Origin: Salminus brasiliensis
Taxonomy: Eukaryota > Chordata > Actinopteri > Characiformes > Bryconidae
Reading direction: 5' to 3'
Assembly (NCBI RefSeq): GCF_030463535.1
Contig: NC_132900.1
Span: forward strand, 28,407,956-28,471,955
DNA: 64,000 nt
Of this stretch, positions 24,801 through 36,471 are shown in pieces. Positions within the stretch are counted from its first letter, which is position 1; each line of letters begins with the position of its first letter. The notes under the pieces were generated by a model. It ran no database searches and was not told the DNA's origin. It saw nothing but the letters and a program-made list of their open reading frames with translations. Both the position numbers and the translations under genes were made by a program.

Positions 24801-27800
24801 TTTATACAATGACCGTTTTCCTAAAATACCATTAAAAAAGAGCTGTATATCGCCCTTCTTACAGTATCGCAATATATTAAATCATGACCCCTGTAACGTG
24901 ATGCGTACCATATCAACAGGTTACACTTTCACACATTCACACAATACACAGCCCTAGTGTACCGTACTGCAAATATAACAGGAACAGTTAAAGTTACTTA
25001 CTAAAAGTACAAGCATTCAGTAAAACTCAAGTATCTTGAAGTATTTTCCACCCCTACTGCAAAATGTTGTCTGAGAACCAACGATAACTACGTGTTGTCT
25101 CAGTGTTATTAATGTTACTGTACATGCACTCTTATTTTGTTTCTTTCTGCTTCCCGTGAAGATCGGTGTAAATGGATGTAAGGTAATGCTAATTATGAAA
25201 CTTCTAGATTTAGATATAACATCAGTTTAGTTCTAAAAACTAGATGTTTATTAAAGCATTCCTAACAAGAGAAGCACAAACAAGAAAAAACAGGCAAGGT
25301 AGTTTTGCCAGACTGCTATTGGCTGCATACAATCGTCAAAGCCTATTCAACAATGGGGAGTTTGGGACCAACATATCTGCTTTTAATTAATTAATAAAAG
25401 GTTCAGTGGTATAAAATGGCCTCTATTCATATTTACTAGTTTTTAGATGTGAAGGGCTCAGGACCTCATGAACATGGCTTATGAATAACGTTGTGCTAGC
25501 AACGCTGGCTGAAGCCGATAGCCACCATGGTAGAGATGCTAACACTGTGATAATGATGTTAACACCATGGTCCCAATGCAGAGGAGGCTGGAGGTCGGCG
25601 CAGTAATGGTGCTAACACTGCAATAGCTATGCAAGGCCACAGGAGCGATGATAATGCCACTGTAACGATAGGACTTACTTTGCCACATACATTCATGCCA
25701 CAGTGTCTTCACACCACTTCCTTTTACAATAATATTTTAGGCTAGCAGGCCCAACTTCCGCTTACCTAAGATTACAGCTCCTCTCGGCAACACAGAGAAA
25801 CATAGTAAAACATAGCAAACAAGTAAAACATAGTAAAACATAGCAAACAAGAGGCAGTTCCTGCGCATGTGCATTTCAACAAGGTCCGTCCATCAGTCAG
25901 TCAGTCAGTGAGCGAAATAGCTTCTTCTAGAATGGCCCACTAGGCAGTCTGGCAAAAAATAGTAGTACTGTAAGTAATGCATAATTGCTGAAGTTTGTTG
26001 TCTAAGTAACAGTAGTATTACCATGTGTTAGATTGGTTACTCAATTGAACTGTTGCTTGTGTTACCATAACTTGCATGAAGTACTAACTAACTCACTCTT
26101 CCATCACTATTACCACTATACGCTACTATTTAGCTATGCTAAACTCCTTCCCACTGCTTTTCTAATGCCATCATTTTCCACATCCTGATCCACAGAACAG
26201 GTCCCTGATCTACATGCTCTATGGCTGCTTGACAGTGTTCATCATTATGGGCTGGACATACGTCTCACTCATCCTGTCGCACTGCATCGTCCTCTACAGC
26301 GTGGCCCTCATCAAAAGGAAGTGGCTCTGCTTCGTGGCTGGACTCACCAGTCTGGCCACCTTCAAGATGGAGCCCTTTGTCTCCTGGCAGGCAAGTGATT
26401 GCATAAAAAATGTCTTTATGACCTCCTGATCATGATGGCCTCATTAAAAGTCAGGCTTATTACTCAGTTATTAATCCTTAAGGCTGCTATGAACAGTGGT
26501 GCTATGAACTTAGTAATAGCTCCTATGGTCAGGCAGGTTTTACCTCCAGGCCAAATCTAACCAAGCCCCTTCAGCTAGTCAGGGACATCTAAAAGCAATT
26601 GGATGGATAAAATTGGGTGAATTAAGGCTGTAGATAACATTTGCAGAAAGTTAGATCTCCATGTGCCCAATCCTGGTCCTGAAGAGCTACCATAGTGGAT
26701 AGCTGAGATCCAATACATCTGCCTCAATATTTAATTCATAGATCAGGTGTGTTATCAGTCTAATGCGCTGCTACTATGGCCCAGGGGTCACAAGTTCGAA
26801 TCCCGAGCCATGCCAATTGGCTGTGAAATTGATTGGACTCCCTGTTCTACACTGCTTAAAGAATTGGCCATTTCTTATTACAGTAGAGCACAAGACACAA
26901 GAACCTCCCTAAATGGCCACTGTGGTGTGTAGACTGCGTGTTTCCTCAGTTCTGATGCACATAAGGTAAATCTGGGTAACCTAATGAAGCTCTGTTATTT
27001 ATTGGCTGGACTCTAGGCCGGTTTTGTGACTGGCACCTTTGAGCTTCAGGATATCCTGTTCTATGGAGGCTGTGGGTTCTCCATCATGCGCTGCATGAGT
27101 TTCGCCCTGGAGAACTGCGAGAAGAAGGACGGCAACTACACCTTCATGGATCTGATCAAATACAACTTCTACCTCCCCTTCTTCTTCTTCGGACCCATAA
27201 TGACCTTTGATCGATTCCACGCACAGGTCAGTCCTCTGCATCTCACTGCCATGGAGGAACCAGCAGAAGTTTCTGCTGAACTGATATAACAGACTATTTC
27301 TGAGAGAGACAAAACAGTCCCTATATCATCAGTGAATGAATAAATCCCACTACTTAACACTGCACTCTTGTGTTTTTATTTCAGGCAAACGACCCGAACT
27401 TGACTCGTAAACCCAGAGAAATGTGGAACATAACCATCCAGGCTTTGGTGCACCTTGGAGCCATCCTAGTGGTGGACGTGTTCTTCCATTTCCTGTACAT
27501 TTTGACGATCCCTGGCGACATGAAGCTGGTGAAAGACCTCTCCGACTGGTCCTTGGGTTCGTTTCTTAAATTTAAATAAGCATTTTAATTTGTAGCTTGT
27601 CTTCACAGTAGAGATGGACTAACCAATGACCTCTTTTGGTCAATCTTGCAGCTGGACTGGCCTACTCAAACCTAGTGTATGACTGGGTGAAATCAGCAGT
27701 CATGTTCGGTGTTATCAATACTGTGTCACGACTTGATCACCTGGACCCTCCTCAGCCCCCTAAATGTATCACCATGCTGTATGTCTTTGCTGAAACGTAA

Positions 27801-30001
27801 GTACATATATCTCGTGCACTCGACATGTTTATTCCTGTTTTTATTTTTAATTTAGTTTTATTTTATTACAATATTTTCTAATTGTGTGCAATATTATTTC
27901 AAACATTTTCATCAGGTTAGGCTCATTTTTCATTCTTATTCTTTTGTCTTAAATGTTACCATTTTTTTAACATTGACATATTTATTTATATTTTTCTAAA
28001 CATTAATTATTTTAATGTAATTCTTTATGATATTTTATATTTTATCTCTTATATTGTATTCTGGATAAATTTGTTTTGTTTATTCATTTCTTTTCATGTT
28101 ATCTCTCTTACTAATTCAATCTTAAAAAAGTTGGCATATCATTTACTCTTATGCTTCTATTATGTTGATCTTTTATGCTATTTTTATTTGTTAATTTGTT
28201 AATTTAAATATAGTCAAATATAGTTTAAATATAATTTTATTAGAATTTTTACATTTATTTTCTGTAAATGCTCAGCTACATTAAACAAGAGAAAAATAAA
28301 GGTTGATTTATTAAATATTGTAAAAATAATGTAATTGTTTTTGATTAACCACATTTTGCATTGCTTCTGTCTGATAGGCACTTTGACAGAGGAATTAACG
28401 ATTGGTTATGCAAGTAAGTAATCTCTCAGTTTAAATTCTAATTTACATTAATGGAATTTAGCCGACACGCCTATCTAGACTGACTTACATTTGAATCATG
28501 TTACAGAGGACCCCCCCAGGCTACCTGCTCTTAGCTATGCAGTTACATTTTGAATAACGGTGGGCTGCCTGGCCTCAGTGTTGTAGGCTATAACAGCTAG
28601 TTACCATTTATTCTACTGCTGAGTGTGACTATATGCTGGCTGCATAACCACAAGAGTATACTGTGAGTGTTTTGGCAGAGCAATAATAGTCAATTTAGTC
28701 CATTTTAATGTTTACTTTAAAATGCATTGTTTTATTCACGTTTAGGTGAGCTCTGGGGTTAGGTTCACTCAAAAGATTTGATTTATATATTAAGACTTTA
28801 TAAATGAGCATAACTTGATTTATTTAAGGCACTGAGTTGCCTCAAAGTTTTTAAGTTAGGTAAGCTTATCCGGGTTTACAGTGTAGAGTGTAGAACTTCA
28901 CTGTGTAGCCTACACTGTGAAATTTTGCTAGTTTTCACAGTTTTCACCATTCAATGTGATCACGCTTTATTTATCTTCAAGGTACGTTTATGACTACATC
29001 GGAGGCAACCACGATGGAATCTTCAAGGAGCTGGTTGCCACAATCTGCACTTTTGCCGTCACAACTCTGTGGCTGGGGCCCTGTGAGCTGGTGTACATCT
29101 GGTCTTTCTTCAACTGCTTCGGCCTGAACTTCGAGCTGTGGGTGGCTAAGCTCTTCTCTCTGCCACCCCTGTCTACGATCGAGGTAAGAATTCAGGAACA
29201 CCTTGGGTTGTAACTCCTGTCAATCAGAGACAGCTTGATCCTTCATGATGGACAGACTGAAGGTTCTGTGTTGAGCTGAGAGATAGCACACTGCCATGAG
29301 AGGTAGAAGTTCTAGAGACGTCAAATGAGAGAAGCTGCTTTAATACGAATTTGATCTTTACTCTATTTCTATTTTACCTCATTTTCTAACCAATTTGAAT
29401 GGCCATCCTTGTTCACTCCCCCTATCACTAGCAATGCCCCCAACACTAGGACGGTGAAGTGATGTACCTTCATTTTTAAGTGTACCATACACCACTGTAC
29501 TCCAGCTGTTGCGTCAACGCAATGAAGGTCAACGAGGGCAAGCGTTGTTATCACATTGTTGTGTTTATTTTTAAAGGGTCTTATGTCTGAGGCCATGTCA
29601 CGCCGAATCAGGGGACTGTTCAATGCCGTCAACTTCTGGCAAATCATCCTTTATAACGTCCTTGCCCTGAACAGCTTGGATTTTGCTAAGCTGGTGGCCA
29701 AAAGACTGCTTTTCAAGGGTAAGTGGCACATTTGAAAGTAACCAAGCAGCTTAAAGAGTGCATTCATTAATAGGAGTGTCCACAAACTTTTGGAAATGTA
29801 ATGTAAGCCAGTACAGCACCTTACATTTTAATGCACTGTGTCGTATCTTTTGTTTTCCCTGCAGGCTTCCCCCTGTCCACTCTCTCTGTGCTATTAGTGA
29901 CTTACTGCGGCATCCAGCTGGTGAAGGAGCGAGAGCGCAAACTAGCGCTGCTGGAGGAACCGGAACCACAGCCGGAGGCAGGCAAACCCAAGACTGATTA
30001 A
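21811..30001 (+). CDS. hhatl: Hedgehog acyltransferase-like protein (MBOAT family)
   Basis: Multi-pass membrane protein of the MBOAT family, ER-located and striated-muscle enriched in vertebrates. Eleven coding exons: 21811-21916, 23780-23847, 23968-24081, 26196-26390, 27017-27226, 27385-27556, 27652-27796, 28378-28413, 28982-29183, 29577-29718 and 29865-30001. They sum to 1527 nt, 508 aa, close to the mammalian length. Diagnostic stretches are [71 protein letters not shown] and LVKERERK. All junctions keep frame. Introns are GT-AG except the one after exon 4, which uses GC (CAG/gcaagt). The donor of exon 6 (G/gttcgt) is weak. At the site of the MBOAT catalytic His the sequence reads [11 protein letters not shown] (Leu), as in mammalian HHATL, so acyltransferase activity is unlikely. 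Confidence 0.95.
22505..22855 (+). mobile_element. LINE 3'-end fragment in hhatl intron 1
   Basis: A decayed frame similar to the C-terminal tail of L2/CR1-like ORF2 (GGCACCGAAGTGATGGAATG, CCCACTTATTCCAAGAGTAC), ending with the teleost 3' tail GAGCGTCTGCTAAAGGC plus AATGTAAATG. A sister copy is at 30650-31005. Confidence 0.75.
23405..23735 (+). mobile_element. Non-autonomous DNA element of the TTTTGGACATRTA-end family
   Basis: Shares CATCACTCCAGAGAACCCAG, CCACTGTTCCACAGTCC, GGCTTTATACCCCTCTAGC and the terminal TACTTTTGGACATGTA with the elements at 43676 and 51150. It lies in hhatl intron 1, about 45 bp before exon 2. Confidence 0.65.
24440..24515 (+). repeat. Diverged SINE fragment
   Basis: GTGGGTTCGACACCTGGG and GCTAAGCTGCCTTGG match the B box and body of the SINE at 3518-3795. 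Lies in hhatl intron 3. Confidence 0.6.
26391..27016 (+). other. GC-AG intron of hhatl
   Basis: Exon 4 ends ...TCC TGG CAG and is followed by gcaagt; the next exon starts after ctctag with [23 protein letters not shown] matches the family across this junction, and the phase is 0, so the GC donor is needed. Positions +3 to +6 (aagt) are optimal, as is typical of GC donors. Confidence 0.85.
26745..26900 (+). repeat. tRNA-derived SINE fragment
   Basis: GTCTAATGCGCTGCTACTAT, then CACAAGTTCGAATCCCGAGC, resembles the head of the family at 2195-2447 and 41265. Lies inside the GC-AG intron of hhatl. Confidence 0.65.
28440..28575 (+). repeat. Fragment of the common teleost TTACATTT/LINE-tail repeat
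   Basis: ATTTAGCCGACACGCCTATC and GACTGACTTACATTTGAA resemble the reverse of the LINE 3' tail (gcgtctgctaaatg). A related copy is at 40540-40660. Lies in hhatl intron 8. Confidence 0.5.
29385..29480 (-). repeat. SINE tail fragment
   Basis: CCAATTTGAATGG and CAATGCCCCCAACACTAGGA, read in reverse, match the 3' region of the SINE at 41265-41610. Lies in hhatl intron 9. Confidence 0.5.
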
Positions 30002-30307
30002 ACCAGTGGAGAAGGACGGTTCACGGAGTCCGAGCCTCCATACCAAACCCAAGCAGCCCCCGTCGCCATGGCCACTGCTCAGCACAAGGCTGTTTTTTAA
30101 GCACAAGGCTTTTTTTAACTGTGAATAGTCCTCAAGTGCACTTGCAGTGAAAATGCTAACTGCCCTTTTCCTCACACACATACACACACACACACACACT
30201 CAAACCAACAAGTGCATTTTGTATGTTATCCATTTTATTTAAAACCATATTGGGTATCTGGAGAATGGGCTTGCCAAATATTTTATGCAGATGTTATATA
30301 TTGAAAC

Positions 30308-30313
30308 ATTAAA
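30308..30313 (+). terminator. Likely hhatl polyadenylation signal ATTAAA
   Basis: ATTAAA 307 bp after the stop codon, followed by a GT-rich stretch (GTGCCTGTGGTTGTTGTTGT) 25-40 bp downstream, which is a good cleavage context. Confidence 0.65.
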
Positions 30314-30649
30314 GTCCAAATGCCTTTATTTCTCTGTGCCTGTGGTTGTTGTTGTTCTCATTAAATACAGTGTAACTTAAAGGGCTATTTCAGCCTAAAA
30401 CTAGGATTTAAGATACTATTTCCCATGTTATGTAATGATTTGTGGTGCAGCACTGCTTCCCACAACCTCATTGTTTTGACAGTTCATGATTTCATGCCTC
30501 ACTACAATACCCAGCATGCCTGTGGACATTAAGAATAATCCCCCATGGTGATGAAGAAATCTTGACTGCTGGCATAGCCACTGCTGTAGAGGCTAATAAT
30601 TACTAAATACATGAGGTTCAGTGTCATAGTTAAAGCACAAAGGTACCTA

Positions 30650-31005
30650 CTCGCCCCAAAGAGCCTGCAGTTTTTCCAAAGCTCTTCCTACCTTCAAGAC
30701 ACATCATCAGAAGGAACATGCACTATCTATACCTTATTGCCTGGGTTGCCCTGGCACTGAAGTGGTGGAACGAACGTCCCCTGGGTGTCCGAACGGCCTT
30801 CAAACACCGACTGAGGACCCACTTCTTCCAAGAGTACTTAGGCAGAGTGTAGTGTATGTGGAGTATTATGTATATAGGTATCCACACTGACTACTGTATT
30901 TGGCAGCAATACTAGCTTTGCGTATCTTTGGATTCTGGCCTAACTTAAAGCTAAGGACATTTTCTAATTGAATGGTGAAGCCGTCTGCTAAATGTAGGCA
31001 TGTTT
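30650..31005 (+). mobile_element. LINE 3'-end fragment between hhatl and klhl40
   Basis: Translated in one frame it contains LALKWWNERPLGVRTAFKHR and RTHFFQEYLGRV, the tail of an L2/CR1-like ORF2, then GAAGCCGTCTGCTAAATGTA. It is homologous to 22505-22855. Confidence 0.8.
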
Positions 31006-31742
31006 ACAACAATGGCTCGATTCTGGCCCTTAAATTAATTTATTTGTATGACCTGAAACTCTTTCATTTATACTGGAGGCCCTTTCAAAAAGCAGTGTCA
31101 CCACAAGGGAGAAATGACAGAAATTTGGATACTACACCACTGGGCTCAGCCTGTGAACTGCAGTTACCCTTGTTATCCTCCCTGAGAGGATTAACTGACA
31201 CGTTTTTGTATTATTCTGTCACATGATTCAATATGGACAAATGCTTCAGTGAGAATGCCCTACGTCGGACTGTGTGTACCACAGGCAAAACAACAAGGTC
31301 AGTCAATAAGTCTGTACCTTCCACCAGCCACTGATTTTTTGGCTGGGTCATAGAACAATGGAAAGAGTGCTTTGTCAACACTGCAGTGTATTTACTGTAC
31401 GTAATACTTTATAAATAATCTCATGTAAATCTGCATTATGAGGTGCTGAGGTTTCTATATAACCTGCCAACAGTCTTCAACAGTCTCCTGGTCAGTAACG
31501 GCAGGATGTTCTGTACATAGATCTGATCTGATCTGTTGGTCTGTTGTACTTTCCTCATTTAGAAGACCCGTCAACTGTGTACCCTCCCGACAAAAACACT
31601 GTTGTGATGGTCTTCTTTGGCAACACGTCAGCTGTCGATGTGGCCATGTGGTAAAGATGGCGGAGGAGGCGGGGGAGGGACCAAGATAAGAAGACTCAAA
31701 TGTCAGCCACTCCAAATGTGAGTCCCACAGCTTTGCTCAGGC

Positions 31743-31780
31743 CTAAAAATAAACACACCGCTGACGGCCCATGACAGCTG
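31743..31780 (+). promoter_or_regulatory. MEF2 site plus E-box upstream of klhl40
   Basis: CTAAAAATAA (31743-31752) is an exact MEF2 consensus match. CAGCTG (31775-31780) is the E-box preferred by MyoD/myogenin. They lie 146-183 bp upstream of the klhl40 ATG, and a further CAGCTG is at 31629-31634. klhl40 is a skeletal-muscle gene, so the pairing fits its expected control. Function is inferred from the motifs only. Confidence 0.65.
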
Positions 31781-31925
31781 ATAGGAGAAGCCACACCACG
31801 TCGCCAGCCTCCATTTCTCTCTCTTTGGGTCACGCAGTTAATACAATCAGTCCAGCAGTGGGAGAGGAGACACAGACCCTCCTACTTGCCATATCTCGCT
31901 AACGCGCCAGGAAAACTTTGACAAG

Positions 31926-34900
31926 ATGGCCGCCGAGCCAGTGGACCCAGTGACGGAGCCACGGATGTTCCAGCAGACCCTCCTGCAAGATGGGCTCTGT
32001 GAACTCCTGGAGAACGACAAGTTTGTGGACTGCGTCCTGAAGATCAAGGACCGGGAGTTCCCATGCCACAGGCTGGTGCTGGCTGCTAGCAGCCCCTACT
32101 TCAAAGCCATGTTCCTCTCCGACATGGAAGAGAGCAAGAAACGAGAGGTTGTGCTGCAAGATGTGGAACCGAGCATCATGGGCATGATCCTGAGGTACAT
32201 CTACACTTCTGACATCAACCTGACCGAGCAGAATGTCCAGGACATCTTCACGGTGGCTAACATGTACCAGATTCCTTCGATCTTCAGTGTCTGCATGTCT
32301 TACCTGGAGCAGAAGATGGTCCTGAGCAACTGCCTGGCCATCTTGAGGCTGGGGTTGCTCCTGGAGTGCCCTAGGCTGGCCGCCAAAGCGCGGGACTTCG
32401 TCTGCGACCGCTTTGAGCTCATCGTCCGGGACCAGGACTTCCACCAGCTGGGCTCTGCGGAACTGGCCGCCATCATTACCTGCGATTCCCTGAATGTGGA
32501 GAAAGAAGAGACGGTCTTTGAGGCTCTGATGGAATGGGTCGAGTACGATCCGAGGGAGCGGCTGAAGGACCTGCCAGACCTCCTGCACTGCGTGCGGTTC
32601 CGCCTGATGCCTCCAGTTTACTTCAAGGAGAAAGTCGAGGGGCACAAGTTGATCAGACCCAACCAGGAGATCAAGAAAGAGCTGCAGCTAATCAAGGATG
32701 CGCAAAAAGGGCTGATGCCTAAGGCCCAAAAGTCATCAAGCAAGAAGGCAGGAGCTGCAGAGGCTGGGGAGGAAGAAGACTGGGATGAGGAGGAAGAGGG
32801 CCTGCTTCCAGGGATCCTGAACAACAACCCGCGTTTCGGGATGTTTCAAACGGACCTAATTCTGATGATTAGTAACACGGGGACAGTTGCCTATGACCCT
32901 GCTGAAAATGAATGCTACCTGGCGTCCTCGTCAACCGAGATCCCCAAAAACCACTGCAGTTTGGTAACCAAGGAGAATCAGATCTTTGTGGCTGGAGGTC
33001 TTGTATACAACGAGCAGAACACAGAGAACCCCTTCAGCTCTTACTTCCTACAGGTAACGTCATGGGAAAGCTATTACTCGTCTTATTCCGCATCTTGTAC
33101 CATCCCTAATTTTGTCTGCATCACAAATACATATACTATGCCATGCATCACAGGCTCTAAACACATGGTGACTCATCCATGGCTCATCAGGGACTAACAT
33201 GCTATGAAAACAGCTGTAGCTCATCTGTCATTATTGTCTATATTTATCCCGATTTACTTTGATGCCATTACCTTGTTCTAAATGTCACAGATAATCGTTG
33301 TTGTACCCAGCTTGGAAGTAGAGGGATGCAAATGTTCACAGGGAAGAACAGCAAAGCTAATTTGTATGCCGTACGCCGTCTCCTCTTCTCTCTCGGCCAG
33401 TTTGACCCCATGAGCTGTGAATGGCTTGGGATGCCCTCTCTGCCCAACCCCCGCTGCCTCTTCGGGCTGGCCGAGGCCCAGAATTCCATCTTTGTTGTGG
33501 GTGGAAAGGAGCTGAAAGAGGGAGAACGCGCATTAGACTCTGTGATGATCTACGACAGGCAGTGAGTAAAGCCGCTGTGTCTTCTTACTAATAGAATAAA
33601 CGTCCCATCAATCGATTTCTCGTCCAATTCCAGTACGTAGGCCGTAGATCGTGATGAAACCTCTTCACGAGTTTTGAATATCGCTGTGTTTGTTCTTCTT
33701 ACAGATCATTCAAATGGGGAGAGTCAGACCCTCTTCCATACACAGTCTACGGGCACGGCACCGTCTCCCATAATGGGCTCGTCTACGTACTGGGAGGAAA
33801 GTCCGAAAGCAAGTGCGTCTGTCTTCATTGTCCATTCTTTATTGTACAGCCAGGGCCGCCTCTTGGCACTGTGCAGTTGGTACTGAGCCAGCAGCGTTCC
33901 TGAGCATTTTTAGATGAAGAACTCCCAGAACTAAAACACTACCGTTCAAAAGTTTGGATAATAAGATCCAACTTTTAAATGGAACATCCTTAAAAAAGGC
34001 GGGCTTCTTCAAGGGTTCCTTAATAAAAGCAGTGGTTCCATACTGAACCTGATCCTTCACAACTGGGCTCCGCCAGGCTAATAGTTCTTCTTATACAAGT
34101 AAAACTCTTTTAGAGGGTTTCTTAAAGAACCTCAAAGAAATCTTTCGAAGAATTAAATAACCCTTTTTTTAGAATGTACCACTATTACACGTCTTTGAGA
34201 CCTTTTGGGGATTCTTCAGCCCTTTAAGTACACTTGTTCTTCTAAAAAAACACTGTATGTTCCTTAAAAGCACCATAAGTCAGTTTTAAACTGAAGAACC
34301 TCCAAAGGTTCCTTGAGGACACTTTGAACATACTGTTCATAGTGCACTGTAACAACCTACCATCTTAGAAAAGAGGGTTCCTTGTAGGTTCCTAAGTGAA
34401 GGCAATGTTGCAATGAAGAACCATGACCTCTCAAAGAACACTTTGAAAGATTTAATGGTTCTTTGCCTGGTTACATGGTTCTTTATATACAAGGAAACCC
34501 TCTTTTAGATGGTTTTTAAGGAACCTTTGAAGGTTCCAAATGCCACCAAGATATATAGAAACTATAAAGAACTCTTGTTACTTAGAACGTAGTGAGCATA
34601 CTGTACATAGTGTTCTTTAACAGTTGAAAGGGGCTGAAGGGGTTCTTCATAGGGTCTTAAGTAAAGGCAGTGGTTCTGTGTGGAAACACTGTATCTCTCA
34701 AACCCCTTTGAAGGTTTAAATGGTTGAAATTAATGAAAAAATGGCCGTCTTTCAGTACTACATATAGAACCTTGAATTCTGCTTAGAGTGTATTTGGAGG
34801 TCATGCCCTCACCTAAAGTGCTTTCTGTTATGTGAAAGGAAGTGCCTACGGAGAGTGTGTGTCTACAACCCCACCAAGTTTGAGTGGAAGGAGCTGGCCC

Positions 34901-35901
34901 CCATGAAAACTGCCCGCTCTCTGTTTGGCGTCGCCACCCACAAGAACAAGATCTACGTGGTCACTGGGGTCACAGACAGCGGCCTGACCAGCAGCTCAGA
35001 GGTGTACGACATTGCCAGCAACACGTGAGTTACACTCGTCTAGTGCTCTGGCGGCCTTATCTTAATGACCTTAACGTTGACCTCCAACGTTTCCATGGGA
35101 TCCCTTAAAAAAGATCTGCCATCTGTCTGACGTTACAGGTGGTCAGAGTTCACCGAGTTCCCCCAGGAGAGAAGCTCCCTGAACCTGACTGAGCTGGCTG
35201 GGTGTCTGTACGCTGTTGGAGGCTTCGCCATGATGCCCAACGACACCACCGAGAAGATGGAACCCACAGAGATGAATGATATCTGGAGGTCCGTGTCTGG
35301 TATAAACCAGGGGGCCATGGAGGGCTGTATGTACTCTGTATGTATGATGATAGATCAGCCAGAACATTAAAACCACTAATCAGTGAAATTAATTACATTA
35401 TCTGGTACCAATGTCACCTGTCAAAAGGTAGGTAGCAAGTGAACGGTCTTGACCAGTTCTTGTGTTGGAAGCAGAGGGAAATGGGCATTGGGGTAGCTAG
35501 ACTGGGTCAGAACATCTCCAAAACATCAGGTAGGTCTTGTGGGATGTTCCACAAGTGCTCCAAGGAGAAACAACCAACCGGTGACCCTGCATTTCCAATG
35601 CACAGCGTACAGGACTTTGATTAAGTGCTAACACTGATCTTGGTACCATATACCACAGAACACCTTCAGAGGTCTTGTGAAGTCTAACAAAACATGCCAT
35701 ATACTGCATAGGCAGGTGGTTTTAATGTACTGGCTGATCGTTGTAGTGTAGCGTAGTGTATTAACACTATGATGAACTGTGCCTCACAGGTTTGATGAAG
35801 AGGAGAACTGCTGGAACGGGATGCTGAGGGAAATCGGCTACGCTGAAGGAGCCACAGTATTAGGAGTGCACCTCAATGCTTTGCGACTTACCAAGATGTG
35901 A
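31926..35901 (+). CDS. klhl40: Kelch-like protein 40 (BTB-BACK-Kelch)
   Basis: Muscle sarcomeric Cullin-3 adaptor that stabilises thin-filament proteins (nebulin, leiomodin) in vertebrates; human loss causes nemaline myopathy. Six coding exons: 31926-33053, 33401-33561, 33705-33812, 34839-35024, 35139-35288 and 35790-35901. They give 1845 nt, 614 aa (human is about 621). The BTB domain covers roughly residues 30-130 ([20 protein letters not shown]). BACK follows to about 245, then a Lys-rich and acidic linker ([11 protein letters not shown]), then Kelch repeats with GG pairs ([39 protein letters not shown]). It ends LNALRLTKM. All junctions are GT-AG and in phase. The ATG follows ACAAG and is the first in frame. 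It sits in tandem 1.9 kb after hhatl and is convergent with zbtb47. Confidence 0.96.
33950..34745. repeat. Array of GGTTCTT/AAGAACC words in klhl40 intron 3
   Basis: Dozens of short direct and inverted words (GGTTCCTT, AAGAACC, CTTTGAAGG, ATGGTTCTTT) fill most of this 1 kb intron. They form a degenerate, self-complementary array resembling a teleost satellite or MITE cluster. Confidence 0.75.
35352..35745. mobile_element. Tc1/mariner-like MITE with both TIRs, in klhl40 intron 5
   Basis: The left end GATCAGCCAGAACATTAAAA and the right end TTTTAATGTACTGGCTGATC are inverted copies. The interior (AACATCTCCAAAACATCAGG, GAACACCTTCAGAGGTCTTG) matches the other family members. It makes up about 80 % of the 501-bp intron. 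Confidence 0.85.
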
Positions 35902-36465
35902 TCAACGGCACAAGCTAACGGACTTAGACTGTACATACAGGTTTTTTTTTGGTGTGTGTGTACGTGTGTGTTTAACCTGACCACAACAACAAGAAGCTTC
36001 AATGATCACATTTTAGTGCACCTATTTTCTGAAGTTACTGGACAGACTTCTTGGACAGACTGGTTGCAAAGGCCGGCCAGCAGGGGGAGACAAAGAATGG
36101 ACCACTACAGTGCTGCAGGATCTCACAGCGTGGAAACGTGAACTCTGGGTGAACTTGTGGGCCGCAGGAAAGTGTATTTGTATTGTTAACACCTTTATTT
36201 GAGTTATGCTGGATTGGAAGATGAAAAAAACAACAACTCAAAAGTAACGAAGGGTTACAATGTGTGTACTGACATCACAAACAGACGGAAATACAGAAAG
36301 CTGGTGGAAATACAGATATATATATATATCCGTATGCCATCCATAAAACCTGCATGAATAATATGAATGACACTGACAGTCTTAATATGTGTAAACTAAT
36401 GAAAATGAAAGAACAGAGCATTTAGTGCTGATCAATAACAAAAAAACAGACGTAATTATTTCTGG

Positions 36466-36471
36466 AATAAA
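36466..36471 (+). terminator. Candidate klhl40 polyadenylation signal AATAAA
   Basis: First strong AATAAA after the klhl40 stop (565 bp downstream). The cleavage site was not determined. Confidence 0.45.

Noticed and set aside
31899-32645. 248-codon antisense ORF opposite klhl40 exon 1
   Set aside because: It is the reverse-strand shadow of a strongly conserved BTB-BACK coding exon; composition (His/Gln/Val rich) and lack of motifs fit an overlap artefact.
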